Source: Haloarcula pelagica
Lineage (GTDB): Archaea; Halobacteriota; Halobacteria; Halobacteriales; Haloarculaceae
Direction of reading: 5' to 3'
Assembly (NCBI RefSeq): GCF_030127105.1
Contig: NZ_CP126164.1
Coordinates: 62,001 to 126,000, forward strand
DNA length: 64,000 nt
The position numbers and the translations under genes are program-made. This document shows positions 45,096 to 55,000 of the stretch, piece after piece (positions within the stretch are counted from its first letter, which is position 1; each line of letters begins with the position of its first letter). Below the pieces are notes generated by a model. That model did not search any database and was not told the DNA's origin. It saw only the letters and a program-made list of their open reading frames with translations.

Positions 45096-45563
45096 ATGAC
45101 ATTCGAATCAACAGACCTGCTCGGGCATCTCATTGCCGTCGTTTCCAGTATCGGGCGGTTCCCCGCGTTTGGAGCAACGGCCGACGTATCGGCATCTGCT
45201 ATCCTTTCCCACCTCGCCCATCTCACACATGGGTTGGGGGCTGTGAGCCAACAGTCGCTGGGAATTTTGCTCACATACCCTCTCGGTAGCAGTTCCGACA
45301 TCGCCGTGACTTTCCTCAGTGGGCACAGCGGAATCGTTGACGAGATCGCCAGCGCCGCTGAGATGCCCGCGTGGTTCGGAACATCGATGCAGACACTCGG
45401 ACTGATTCTACTCATTGTCGGTGCGATGGCTTGGGCCGTCAGTCCAAGTGTTCGAACGCGAGAACGGGGCTTCTATCTCGTATCCTCCGGATTCGTCCTA
45501 GCGATTGTCGGCTACGGATTCGAAACGTTTCAGGAGTTGATTCAATATGTCTTCACCGGATGA
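45096..45563 (+). CDS. Multi-helix membrane protein of conjugation region
   Basis: This 155-residue protein has hydrophobic segments near residues 10-30, 45-65, 94-115 and 123-150. Its C-terminal part (LGLILLIVGAMAWA...RERGFYLVSSG) parallels that of the 168-residue protein at 48914-49420 (LGLAIFIVGITAWA), so the two are probably paralogues flanking the surface protein gene. It overlaps the start of that gene by 17 bases. A role in the envelope part of the transfer apparatus is inferred from context. Confidence 0.65.
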   Translation: MTFESTDLLGHLIAVVSSIGRFPAFGATADVSASAILSHLAHLTHGLGAVSQQSLGILLTYPLGSSSDIAVTFLSGHSGIVDEIASAAEMPAWFGTSMQTLGLILLIVGAMAWAVSPSVRTRERGFYLVSSGFVLAIVGYGFETFQELIQYVFTG

Positions 45564-46788
45564 CGAGGGGGCCTCCCCATTCGCTCGTATCTTCTCCCGA
45601 ACGAAGACTTGGTCAAAATCGGTGGCCCCCATTCGGCAGAGGATCATCTTCGCTGTCCTCCTCCCAGCTATCGTTTTCAGCTCAGTCACGATGCCCGTTA
45701 GTGCGACTTCGCTTGACCCTATCTACGAAGTCCCGACACCCAGTCCCGGTGTAGAAACGGTCCACGACGGGACTTTTCGGATTCTGGCGAATAACGACGA
45801 AGACGTCTCACCATCGTATTTTGACTCAACCCCAGGTACCGATGAGACATATCTTGGGTATCCCAGTGCGCTTGGTGATGAGGGAATGCCGTCCGCAGAT
45901 GCACTATACGCGTCGACGACTGGCGATGTTTACCGGACGCATCTCTCCGATTCTGTGCCTATCCCATATCAGGACGCGTGGGTCACATATACGGAATGGC
46001 GACGCTCGGGTGGAACGCCAGCCAGATTTTATCCAGTTAGCTCTGATTCGACGGTCCCAACAGACGCCTCTGGGCAGTGGCAAGTCGTCACTCGCAACCG
46101 GAATCTAGAGCCCCGGACGGTCTATAACGCGCAAGTCTACAGGAATCCGCTCACCGACGAACTTGAGATACTGAACTTTGATGATGCACTGGTCTATACC
46201 GCTCGCAGTGCGACTATTCAGGAGCGATATCTACACATTCGGGACCAGTATTCACAATACAGCGATGATTCCTCTAGAGCGCTCGTCCCAATGTTTGATG
46301 GAGAAGAGATCTATCCCACAGCAAGCGGTGGGTCTGTTCCGCTCCCGCACGGGCCCGGTAGTGCTGAAACAATATCGGATGCCTGGATTGGGATTTCCGA
46401 TGTCCGAGAGAGTGCGTGGTATCGCGACTCCTACGTCACCGATAACGCCGACCTTGGTGCATACATTTTGTATGACTATCGGGCCAGTGCCCCCGATGAC
46501 TTCACCAGCAGGTCCAGCTGTACCCGTACGCACACCGTCACCCGAACAGTCACCGTTGGGAACGAGACAAAGACTGTCACGGATACGCATACGCACAGGT
46601 ATCCCCGGACTCGATGGGCTGAGTTCGACCTCGTCGATTCGAGTGCGACTGTCATTTCCGTCTCCTTAGATGGGGCGGACTACGATGGTGACTCCGCACT
46701 CGTTGAAAATGAGGAAGGCATCTGGATCGCGACCGATGGAGGAAGAGACGGCTCTGGTGAATCGCTGTACAGCGTCGGCTTCGACCGT
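45547..46788 (+). pseudogene. Surface protein gene, 5' part, interrupted by IS
   Basis: This is the first 414 codons of a gene split by an insertion element. A hydrophobic segment at about residues 30-55 (IIFAVLLPAIVFSSVTM...SAT) acts as signal or anchor, followed by an extracellular-type, Thr/Ser/Tyr/Asp-rich beta domain with a Cys-containing hairpin (CTRTHTVTRTVTVGNETK, about 325-345). Translation now stops at 46797 just inside the element. If the six bases GACCGT flanking the element are a target duplication, this part joins the 3' part in frame to give about 802 residues. It is likely a cell-surface or pilus-associated component of conjugation. Confidence 0.75.
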
Positions 46789-47692
46789 CAGAACTAGGAA
46801 GTTGAAGCGGGAAACCGCCGATGATCCATGTCGAAGATTTCCCGCTTCACGAAGAAAGCGGTCCAGTTAGCTAAAAATGCTGTTGGTGAGCGAGGCGAAG
46901 TCGCCGCCCCCGAGGGGGGTGGCGGCTTCGCCGAGTATGCGGTGGTGTCGCTGCACTGTCTGCGGGTTTACTTGGAAAAATCCTACCGGGAAGCACTCGA
47001 TTTGCTGAGCGAGATGCCACAAATACTCGGGGAGATCGGCCTCGACGCCGCCGATCTCCCCGACCACTCCACCCTAGTCAAGTGGTTTGACAGAATCAAG
47101 ACCGCACTCTGGCGAGTGCTGCTGCGCCTGTCGGCGCAGCTGCACAAGCCGAGCGGTCACGCCGCCATTGACGCGACGTTTTTCGACCGGCAAAACGCTA
47201 GCAAACACTACTGCCGTCGGACGAATTACCGGGTTCAAACGCTCAAAGCGACTGCTCTCGTCGACACAGAAAGTCAAGCCATTCTGGACGTTCACTGTAC
47301 GACGAAAAAACGCCACGACACACAGCTCGGCTGGCAGGTCGCCCGTCGCAACGCGGGCGACCTCGCCAGCCTCGCTGCCGACAAAGGCTATGACTGGATG
47401 GATTTACGCGAAAAACTCCGCGAAGAGGGCGTGAGACCGCTGATCAAACATCGAGAGTTCCGGCCCATCGATCACGCGCACAACGCGCGGATCGATGGGC
47501 CTCGATACCGCCAGAGAGCGATGTGTGAGACCGTATTCTCCACGATCAAGCGCACGCTCGGCGACGCCGTGCGTGCGCGAACCTGGTATGCTGAATTTCG
47601 TGAGATCATTCTGATGTGTGCGGTTCACAACATCAAGCAATCGCTGACCCCGTGAAATCAAGCTACGTCTGGCGATTCACCACGGCCGAAGA
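46789..47692 (+). mobile_element. IS5-family insertion sequence
   Basis: The element is about 0.9 kb with one transposase gene. Its ends are estimated from interruption of the host frame and from GACCGT at both sides (46783-46788 and 47693-47698). Weak terminal similarity exists between GTTGAAGCGGGAAAC (46801-46815) and the inverse of the right end (GGTGAATCGCCAGAC), 10 of 15 positions, off by one base from the ends proposed here, so the exact boundaries remain uncertain by several bases. Confidence 0.75.
46828..47655 (+). CDS. IS5-family DDE transposase
   Basis: This 275-residue transposase looks intact. The catalytic triad is visible: D in HAAIDATFF (about 113), D in AADKGYDW (about 187), and E in MCETVFSTIKRTLGD (about 236), with the Y-(2)-R-(3)-E-(6)-K-like C-terminal signature. 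The N-terminal HTH region includes DLPDHSTLVKWFDRI. The intact frame suggests recent insertion. Its host is the surface protein gene of the conjugation region, in the same orientation. Confidence 0.88.
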   Translation: MSKISRFTKKAVQLAKNAVGERGEVAAPEGGGGFAEYAVVSLHCLRVYLEKSYREALDLLSEMPQILGEIGLDAADLPDHSTLVKWFDRIKTALWRVLLRLSAQLHKPSGHAAIDATFFDRQNASKHYCRRTNYRVQTLKATALVDTESQAILDVHCTTKKRHDTQLGWQVARRNAGDLASLAADKGYDWMDLREKLREEGVRPLIKHREFRPIDHAHNARIDGPRYRQRAMCETVFSTIKRTLGDAVRARTWYAEFREIILMCAVHNIKQSLTP

Positions 47693-47698
47693 GACCGT

Positions 47699-48865
47699 TC
47701 CGCTGAGTTCTCCCCCGGTGAATACGAGCTCACTGCGACTCTAGAAGTTGAGTCCGAGGTCGAAGCTCGGTGGGGTGTACGGAGTAGCCGATGCAGTGAA
47801 TATGAACGCTCTCAGAGCTATACCCGGACGCTGACTCGAAGTCACTCCGTCCCGGTGACTATCGTCGACACAGACGCGTCGGGTCTTGAGATAGATGTCA
47901 CCGTCCTCGACGGCGTGGAATCGGACCGGACAATCGTGCAATGGGATGGTGACCAGGACCTCACTGGCGCTCCGTGGAGTTCGATCGAACTCGAAATTGG
48001 CGACGCCACTTTCAGTGTTGATTCACCGTGGCGATTCTACGGCGTCTCACAGACCACACACGTCGAAGAACGGAGCGGTAGTGATAGCGAGACATATCCA
48101 GTCACCCACACTCAGGGTGACGCCTGGCCTGCGCTCGTGCATACAGTGACTAGCGTCGGTAACGTGTCCGTGTCTGCGGCCTACGGGCCAGATGGCGAAT
48201 ACGGTGGCTTATGGATTGAGGAGTCTACCGTTATCGACCAGGAAATTCCGGGAACAGAGCTACCCGCGGGTGTCGTCGACGAAGCCAACGGTTCACCGAC
48301 GTATCTGTTCGAGAGGCTCGAAGGGGAATTCAGGCCACGAGATGCGAGGGTCGACGAAGCACTGAACGTCCGGGCCTCGACGGTATTCGATACGCAGGTT
48401 CCGGATGCGAATATCGACGCCCATATCGTGACGTCTGAACTCTCTGAATTAGTCGTCGCCGACACCGTCCCGGGAGACGACACGAGCGACGGGCGTGTTC
48501 TTCTACGGTTAACCGATCCCGATGGAAATCCAATACCGAACCGCGAGATTTCACTGAGCGGCGCCGTCGACGAGACCGTGACGACGAATGGAGACGGCGA
48601 AGCGTGGACGACTCTCGACGGGCCATATCTGCGTGCTTCGTATTCTGGCGATGATCTGGCCGGTAGTGATGGCCGATACTTCGAGGGGGATTTCACGACC
48701 TACATGGCACCCTATTCCTACGACGGGTGGGGAGCAACGGAGACCGTTGAACGGTATCTTGAGGCAGCTATCGGTAGCGTACTCATGTTCGTCGAATGGA
48801 TTGCGCTCGGACTCCTGGCCTTCTGGTGGCGAAAATACATCAGCATGAGAGAGGCACCCCAATGA
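47699..48865 (+). pseudogene. Surface protein gene, 3' part
   Basis: This frame is open from the right edge of the IS and has no start of its own before a GTG at 47855. The first residues (SAEFSPGEYELTATLEVE) continue the beta-domain of the 5' part, and a second Cys/Ser/Thr/Arg-rich hairpin (CSEYERSQSYTRTLTRSHS) echoes the one before the insertion. An Ig-like domain follows (VLLRLTDPDGNPIPNREISLSG, about residues 265-290 of this part), then a C-terminal membrane helix (AIGSVLMFVEWIALGLLAFWW). A restart at 47855 could yield a truncated protein lacking a signal. Confidence 0.75.
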
Positions 48866-48913
48866 CGGGCGAATCTGGTCGTTGTGATTTGGCCGGTATC
48901 GTGAGGCAGCTCC

Positions 48914-49420
48914 ATGTCTAGCGTCGACGGCCTCGTAGCACCTGCCGAAGCGCTTGCGACGATTGCGAACGTGCTTGGGTACTACGGGACACTTATCGCG
49001 CTCATCGTCGGTCTCGTCGGATGGGTGAGTACCTCCCGAGATCCCAGGCGACAAGTTCGCTTCCGTGGGATGGCTGTTGCTGGTGCTCTGGGGCACTTGG
49101 TTATCATCGGCGTTGACGCACTCTATGCGACAATACGCTTCATCATGGGAACTGAGTTCCTGCCCGAGGGTTGGCCGTATGGGGCATCCCTCTCTGGGTC
49201 AGGGGAGAATGATTTGATACTCCTTTCAGAAGCGCTCAATGGGTTGTTGTATCATCTTGGCCTGGCGATCTTCATCGTCGGCATCACTGCGTGGGCATTC
49301 GGGCATATCGGGCGCGAAGGTTCACTCAGGAGCAATACTGGGGTGACTCTCGGGCTGGTGATGATTGCTACCTCGGTTGGCGGGAATCTCTTCAGTGTAT
49401 TCGCCTATATCTTGCTCTAA
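48914..49420 (+). CDS. Multi-helix membrane protein, paralogue of the 45.1-kb gene
   Basis: This 168-residue protein has four hydrophobic helices (about 22-45, 55-80, 110-130, 145-168). The C-terminal half shares the LGL.I.IVG..AWA pattern with the protein at 45096-45563. It follows the surface protein gene by 48 bases and is probably in the same transcript. As with its paralogue, the fold does not identify a specific Vir component. Confidence 0.65.
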   Translation: MSSVDGLVAPAEALATIANVLGYYGTLIALIVGLVGWVSTSRDPRRQVRFRGMAVAGALGHLVIIGVDALYATIRFIMGTEFLPEGWPYGASLSGSGENDLILLSEALNGLLYHLGLAIFIVGITAWAFGHIGREGSLRSNTGVTLGLVMIATSVGGNLFSVFAYILL

Positions 49421-49526
49421 AAGTAGTCAGCTGCTTCCGCCCGATGCAGAGAGTGAGTTCAGCACAACGGCTTCATTGGTCCCATTAATTCCTCTGAGTC
49501 AACTGTTCAGTGTGCGGTCGGAATGG

Positions 49527-49814
49527 CTACTCGATTTCTAACTGACCACTTCCGCTATCGTCTCCCGCGTCGTTTTCGTCCCATTCGAGTTCGAACTCGA
49601 TACTTCGTTCAGTCATGTTGCCAGCCGGGCCTTCCCGTTCAGCTTTGACTTCGAAGGTCGGTTGGGCAGGTGGATTGAGGGTCACAGAATCGGAGCCTGC
49701 CTTCAGGTTGATTGCCTTGCCGCTGTCGAGATTGTCCGCGACTTTCCGGAGGTACGATGCAATCTCTTCTCGACTCTGGTCGCTCTCTGATTTGAACAGG
49801 ACTTCTTCAGGCAT
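49527..49814 (-). CDS. Amphi-Trp domain protein
   Basis: The product has 95 residues from the ATG at 49814; the extra upstream residues of the frame are unlike the family. The sequence EEVLFKSESDQSREEIASYLRKVADNL followed by paired strands and SIEFELEWDE matches the small amphi-Trp domain, widespread in haloarchaea. The function is not established. The tail is acidic. It is a solitary minus-strand gene, convergent with the conjugation membrane protein gene. Confidence 0.82.
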   Translation of the reverse strand: MPEEVLFKSESDQSREEIASYLRKVADNLDSGKAINLKAGSDSVTLNPPAQPTFEVKAEREGPAGNMTERSIEFELEWDENDAGDDSGSGQLEIE

Positions 49815-50142
49815 ACAGGAACTCTTACTCAGCCTGCACCGATAAATGCGCACACCGACTGAGCGACTATTCGGCCGTCACCTTAGTGCCGGAACCAGAT
49901 CCGCCGCATCGTTGTCACGACCTCCCGGCCGATCATCCGCCGCTGACAGCCGTTCCAGACGGCCTCAATACGCTCGAAGCCACCGTCGTACCGCTGCCCG
50001 AACTCAACCTTCTGCTTGAGGCTATGGCCGGACCCGTACACAAACCTACGGGCGCCAGCTACAGACGCACCGTTCATAGCCGAACCTCGTTAACAGTCGA
50101 CGAGCTCGTTGCTACGCCGACCGTCCCAGCCGCGCGACGCGG
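49815..50142. other. Gene-poor stretch
   Basis: A minus-strand 64-codon frame (49883-50077; ends RRIWFRH) is present but has unusual composition and no promoter, and may be a remnant. No other gene, RNA or repeat is convincing before the inverted-repeat element at 50143. A minus-strand tail WSLRNHNEFTWQKYDP near 50295-50345 also looks like the end of a lost gene. Confidence 0.35.
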
Positions 50143-50184
50143 TTAACCAACATATTCAGGTTCAAGTGGCCGTTTGTTGGTTAA
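50143..50184. repeat. TTAACCAAC/GTTGGTTAA inverted-repeat element, copy 5
   Basis: TTAACCAACA at 50143-50152 and TGTTGGTTAA at 50175-50184 flank a 22-base spacer. No intact gene begins next to it; a decayed minus-strand frame lies to its left. Confidence 0.72.
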
Positions 50185-50353
50185 CAGCACGGCTCCAGAT
50201 ACTGAATCGGTCAGTACAGCACGCCCAATGAACGCTCGAACATCCGCAGGCGAGGTGAACAAGAATGGGCGTCAAAAAATGGGCGTCCTCTAGCGTGTCG
50301 TCGGGTCATATTTCTGCCATGTGAACTCGTTGTGATTCCGGAGTGACCAACTT

Positions 50354-50689
50354 CTACGAGAGTTCTGTTTCGGTCGGCTCATACACCTGAACCCATCCGT
50401 CGCTTCGGACTTTCACAAGGTAATCGGCATACTGAAACTCGACCATTCCGACACCCTGACGTGAACCTCCTGTCACGTCAGTCCCGAAGAACATATTTTC
50501 AACCGCTGCAGTGTCAACACACTCGTACAGGGGTGGCGACATCACTTCGGTCGGGGAGATGCCCTCGACCTCTGCGATTGTGTATATGATCACAGTCGTG
50601 AGTTCTCCGCTTTCCTCGGGTTCGTAGTGACGCTGTGCTACCTGCGACCAGTCCGTATCGGCCCCACTGATGGGGTCGTCTTCGTCCAT
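50354..50689 (-). CDS. HalOD1 output-domain protein
   Basis: The product has 111 residues from the ATG at 50689. It matches the stand-alone HalOD1 domain: LTTVIIYTIAEVEGISPTEVMSPPLYECVDTAAVENMF, a variable loop, then VEFQYADYLVKVRSDGWVQVYE. HalOD1 is a haloarchaeal signalling output domain of unknown mechanism. There is no receiver domain in this gene or nearby. It is a solitary minus-strand gene. Confidence 0.85.
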   Translation of the reverse strand: MDEDDPISGADTDWSQVAQRHYEPEESGELTTVIIYTIAEVEGISPTEVMSPPLYECVDTAAVENMFFGTDVTGGSRQGVGMVEFQYADYLVKVRSDGWVQVYEPTETELS

Positions 50690-50983
50690 TGTTCTATCGG
50701 CAATCCTCTCGCTCATCCAAGTGAGTTGAGACAACAAGGGGTAAAATAGTTCACTAATCTACATAAATAAGGGTTTCAGCCGTATAAGCACAGTTTACGT
50801 TTACATGGCTTTCAGTTACTAGCTACCCTGTTTACCCAGGCACATTAAGCAGCTGATTTGACAGAAACAATCTGGAGGGAAATAGAGTGGTCCCGCTAAC
50901 ATCACTCTCTGCAATCATCATTATCTTCGAGAATTGCCTCGGGCGGGGGATCGAAAACGCCTGATGTTCCACAGCGATTGTCG

Positions 50984-51235
50984 CTATTCGCTGTCGTCCT
51001 CTATATCTGAGAGTCCGATCGGCAGGTGTGGACTTTGTAGTTCTTCGCTCTGCGGGAACTTCATTGAGTCGAGAATTTCGTTGAGTGCTTCGTCGTATGA
51101 CCGATTGACGAGCGGATTCCGGTGTTTGAAGGCCGTCATCCGCGCGTACGTATCCGGCTTCAGCGGAATATTCTGATAGCGTGGGGTCTTCTTCTGTTCA
51201 GCGTTGGAGTCTGCTTTTCGAGTATTTGCTGACAT
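50984..51235 (-). CDS. Small DNA-binding-like protein, candidate regulator
   Basis: This 83-residue protein has a basic N-terminus, then YQNIPLKPDTYARMTAFKHRNPLVNRSYDEALNEIL, which resembles a ribbon-helix-helix or antitoxin-type domain (short strand, two helices), and an acidic tail. It is divergent from the pilin gene, and an operator-like palindrome lies between the two starts. I infer that it may regulate the conjugation genes through that site; this is positional evidence only. Confidence 0.6.
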   Translation of the reverse strand: MSANTRKADSNAEQKKTPRYQNIPLKPDTYARMTAFKHRNPLVNRSYDEALNEILDSMKFPQSEELQSPHLPIGLSDIEDDSE

Positions 51236-51358
51236 CTATCGCTCCGGGTAACACATCGACCGTAGGAGGGTGCGAGTGTATGGCATCCACGTTGGAACAA
51301 CGAGGTATTAAACATTTCCACACAAAATCAACACTATCAGTGGGGTAAGAGTGGCGTT

Positions 51359-51381
51359 TTGTAATATTACAACGGTTGCAA
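51359..51381. promoter_or_regulatory. Operator-like palindrome upstream of pilin gene, copy 2
   Basis: TTGTAATATTACAA, a perfect 14-base palindrome, followed by CGGTTGCAA; 20 of 23 positions match the site at 44985-45007. It lies 47 bases before the pilin start and 123 bases from the divergent small regulator gene. A weaker ATTACAACG half-site occurs near 51864, upstream of the VirD4-like gene. Confidence 0.65.
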
Positions 51382-51427
51382 CTTACTTTCGTTTATCATA
51401 TCGACTCTCCTAAAGAAGGACGGGAAA

Positions 51428-51808
51428 ATGAACACCCTCCGAACATTCCGACCGGTCAAGAGCATCTCAACGGCGCTTATCGCACTGCTAGTACTCGTCC
51501 CCATGATGGTGGCTCCGGTGGCCGCACAAGAGGTTGGTGGCGACCCGGATGACGTCACCGGTGACGCGAGTACAGATAACTTCGAAGGAATTCTGAACAA
51601 CATGTACGATGTCGTGATGACTGGCCTGCGCTATGTGGGTCTCATCGCGCTCGCTGCCGGTGGTGTCCTCTACTTCACCGCTCGCAAGAACAGTGACAGA
51701 GCTGAGAACGGCATGAAAATTGGTATCGGTGGAGCTGCACTCACGCTGTTCTACTTTGGTATGAACACCGTGATCGGCCTCCTCGAATACATCGCTGGAG
51801 GGGCGTAA
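51428..51808 (+). CDS. VirB2/TrbC-like pilin
   Basis: This 126-residue protein has a signal peptide (positive charges then ALIALLVLVPMMVAPVAA, cleavage likely near residue 33-34), a short acidic stretch, and two hydrophobic helices (about 66-86 and 98-122) separated by a basic loop (ARKNSDRAENGMK). This is the form of VirB2/TrbC major pilins of type IV secretion. It has its own promoter region with the operator-like site and precedes the VirD4-like ATPase gene. Confidence 0.78.
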   Translation: MNTLRTFRPVKSISTALIALLVLVPMMVAPVAAQEVGGDPDDVTGDASTDNFEGILNNMYDVVMTGLRYVGLIALAAGGVLYFTARKNSDRAENGMKIGIGGAALTLFYFGMNTVIGLLEYIAGGA

Positions 51809-52067
51809 TCGCACCCAGCCGAGAACTGGGACTCAGCCTCATCCAGAGCGCAGTACCGAGTATAATTACAACGAAGCCCACTCACGAGGTCCGGATATCG
51901 AGGCCTTGCACTTCTGTGGGCATTATTGAGCAGTCTCAGGACTCACACTGTGACTGGCATACTAGAGTAATGATTGAAACCGAAATCTCCCGACAGAACA
52001 ACATCTGGTGCAAGAATTCGAGCGCGACACATCCCAGTGAAAGCTGGTTCACACACAACAGGATTGG

Positions 52068-55000
52068 GTGGGTGCTGTGACGCCTTCGCCAAACGACGAT
52101 GAGAGTACCGGCACCGCTCCGAATCATGGATACAACGGCATATTCAGCAGCAAGGGCATTGATGTTCGACGCGCGAAGAAGCTTGACTCTCCTGTACAGG
52201 ATGATCAGGACAGCTTAGACGCTGACTCCGAGTCTTCCCGGCGTTTCACGAACGCGCAGAGAGACGAAGACCACAATCTACCGGCTACAACTGAAGAGGG
52301 AGACGTGTACAATTCTGCCGAGCTATCGGAGAGGCAGAAAGAGCGTGAGGAGACAGTTGAGCCGTATGATCCAGCAAAGGATGACATCGGCCCTGGAAAA
52401 GCCCTCGGAGACCCAATCGAAGCACGCCCGTATATCCATATCTCCCCAGCCCGTGAGCAGGTGACGCCTGGGAACGTGGTGAGTGGGCTCTTCGGACTGT
52501 ATCGGGCTGGTGTCACCAACACCTCGCGTTTCAATCTCCTCTCCACTCTCGGGCTGAAGAACTACGATAAGACGTTCGAGTTCATCATCCACAAGCCGCG
52601 TGCGACGAAACGTTTCGACTTCTATCTTTCAGCGACACCGTACGATGCGACCTCGTTCAAGAATCTCGCTGCAAACGTGCGGGCGATGTACCCCGAAAGC
52701 TTCGAGTTCGAGATTGTCCCGTTCAACCAAGTCGCGGCGTTCGCTTCGAACGACGGTAACGCACAGGTCGGCGGTCGACGAATAGCTGCGCTAGACGACA
52801 TCGAAGATCTCGAACGACTCGATGGATTCGCTGACCCTTCGGTTTTCGAGCATCACGAAATCGGTGGGGGCAACGAGCCAACACCTGACGAGGCAGAGCA
52901 ATCACTGCACCTGGACGGCGTCCCGTTGCGTCCGCGAGAGGTGCCACCAGAGAAACGCCCCGCCATCGTACAATGGGAGGGTGTTCCACGGAAGGGACTT
53001 GACTGGATGACGCTCATTCAACCGTTCAGCGATATCGACATGGACGTCAATGACCAGTACCGCTCCCCGCTGAGCGTCTTGCTGGAGCAGGCAGTTCACA
53101 CCGACGACCCGTTCGTGTTTCAGGCCGTCTTCTCTCCACGAAAGGACTGGACAGACGAGGCTGAGGAGCACAAGCGCGACCTCAAGATGGGCAACTACGG
53201 GGCACTCTCTGCAGCGACCAACGAGATGTCTCGCCAGCTCTTCGGAAGCAGTGACCAGGAACGGCAGAATCTCCATCGAGGAGAAATCCCCGAGCAAGTC
53301 GGTGGGACGCTCAATGATGGCGATTCTAAGAAAACAACGGGCTCTCGGATGGCCCAGATCGACCACAAGCAACCGACCACGACATTCGACCTGACGCTTC
53401 GGGCAGCCTCTGACCCAGATACCGTACAGAGTATCTCGAACGCCTTCACTAGCCTATCAGGCCCATATTATGGAATTGAGGGCAAGATACTCGACCAGAG
53501 CGACAAGCCATTCTCGCAACTATGCCACGCACGGCAGAACAGAGAAAGTGCGCTGAGCGGGCTCTTGACCAATCGGTCTCCTATAATCGTTGTTTCTCCT
53601 GACGAACTAGCGAACTTTGTGGTCGCTCCAAGTACGGATGCCTTGCCTCGGGCGAGTCGCGGATCATCTGGCGGTTCGCCGGATGCACGAGCGCCGCTTA
53701 CAGCGACTGACGAGGATATGCTGTCGAAATACGACACGGGGATGCATATCGGAAGCGCAGAGACGGCCGTCGAAAACCGACCAGACATCCCGATTCGATT
53801 GTCCGCAGAGCAACTCACCCATCACATTCTCCGAGCAGCGACGACGGGTGGCGGGAAGACGACCGCGATGATCAACGATGCTCTCAGCGCCTACGAGGCA
53901 TTCGATGGGCCGACGTTCATCTTCGACAAGAAGGGTGGCTCGATGAGCGAGGAGTACAAACGCGCCCATTTCCACAAATTCGGCTCGTTGGACAACGTAA
54001 TCCACCTCCCGGTCCCCGGTCCTGAAGAAGAAGTACTCGCGTTCCCCTACTTCGATATTCGACCCCAGCTGGCCGCGGGTGTGAGCCGAACCGTCGCAGT
54101 CCAAGAGAAAATCGACCGCTACAACGAGCTCCTGGTGTACGTTCTCGGGAGCGAGTTGACGCAGCAAGCGTTCGTGGCACAAGAGATTCTCAACAACCTA
54201 ATCAAAGCCCTCTTCGACCCAGAATACGGGCGCGATGCCTGGCCGATAGAGGACCTTCTGAAGGCTGCGTTCGAAATGCAGGAAGGAGAGATACCGGAGG
54301 TGAGCGACGATACACTCCGTCTCACTCTGTCTCGTCATCTTCATGCCGACGAACAGCGCTTCCAGACGTCTATCGACGCGGTGATGAATCGGATTACAAA
54401 GCTCGCTGAGAGGAGTTTCATCTGGCGAATCCTGAATTTTGTGCCCGAGTGGGACGACGAGGCTGGGGCTTACGCTGACCAATCGCCAATGTTCGACATC
54501 CAAGACCTGCTGGACTCACGGAGCGTGGTCCTCATCGACACTGGAGACCTACGGCCAGCTTCGAGCAACCTCTTCACGTTCATGCTGCTGGATTATATCT
54601 GGAGCGGGGCACGGCTACGACACCGAATCGGTGAAACGCCCAGTGTGCGTGACGACTACGTAATCAACCTGATCATCGACGAGGCAGCACCCCTCCTCCA
54701 GTCCGAACTGGTCCGGGACGATATGATTCCAGACGGACGAGAGTTCGGGCTCGCGATGGAGGTCATCGTCCACTTCGCTGAACAGGTGAAAGCCGACGCG
54801 CTGGACGTCGCGAGCTACAAAGAGATTCTTCGGAACATCAACACTAAACTAATCGGCAAACTGGCTGTCGACGACGAACTTGTCATGACTCTCTTTCACG
54901 AAGGGATTGAGTCTGAAGAGCTCGTGGACCGAATCACGTCGCTTCCGCGTGGTGAGTGGGTCGCACAACTACCCGATACAGGCTTCATGACCGATATTCC

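Noticed and set aside
49883-50077. Minus-strand 64-codon frame
   Set aside because: It has no promoter, an unusual basic composition and no recognised domain; at most a remnant.
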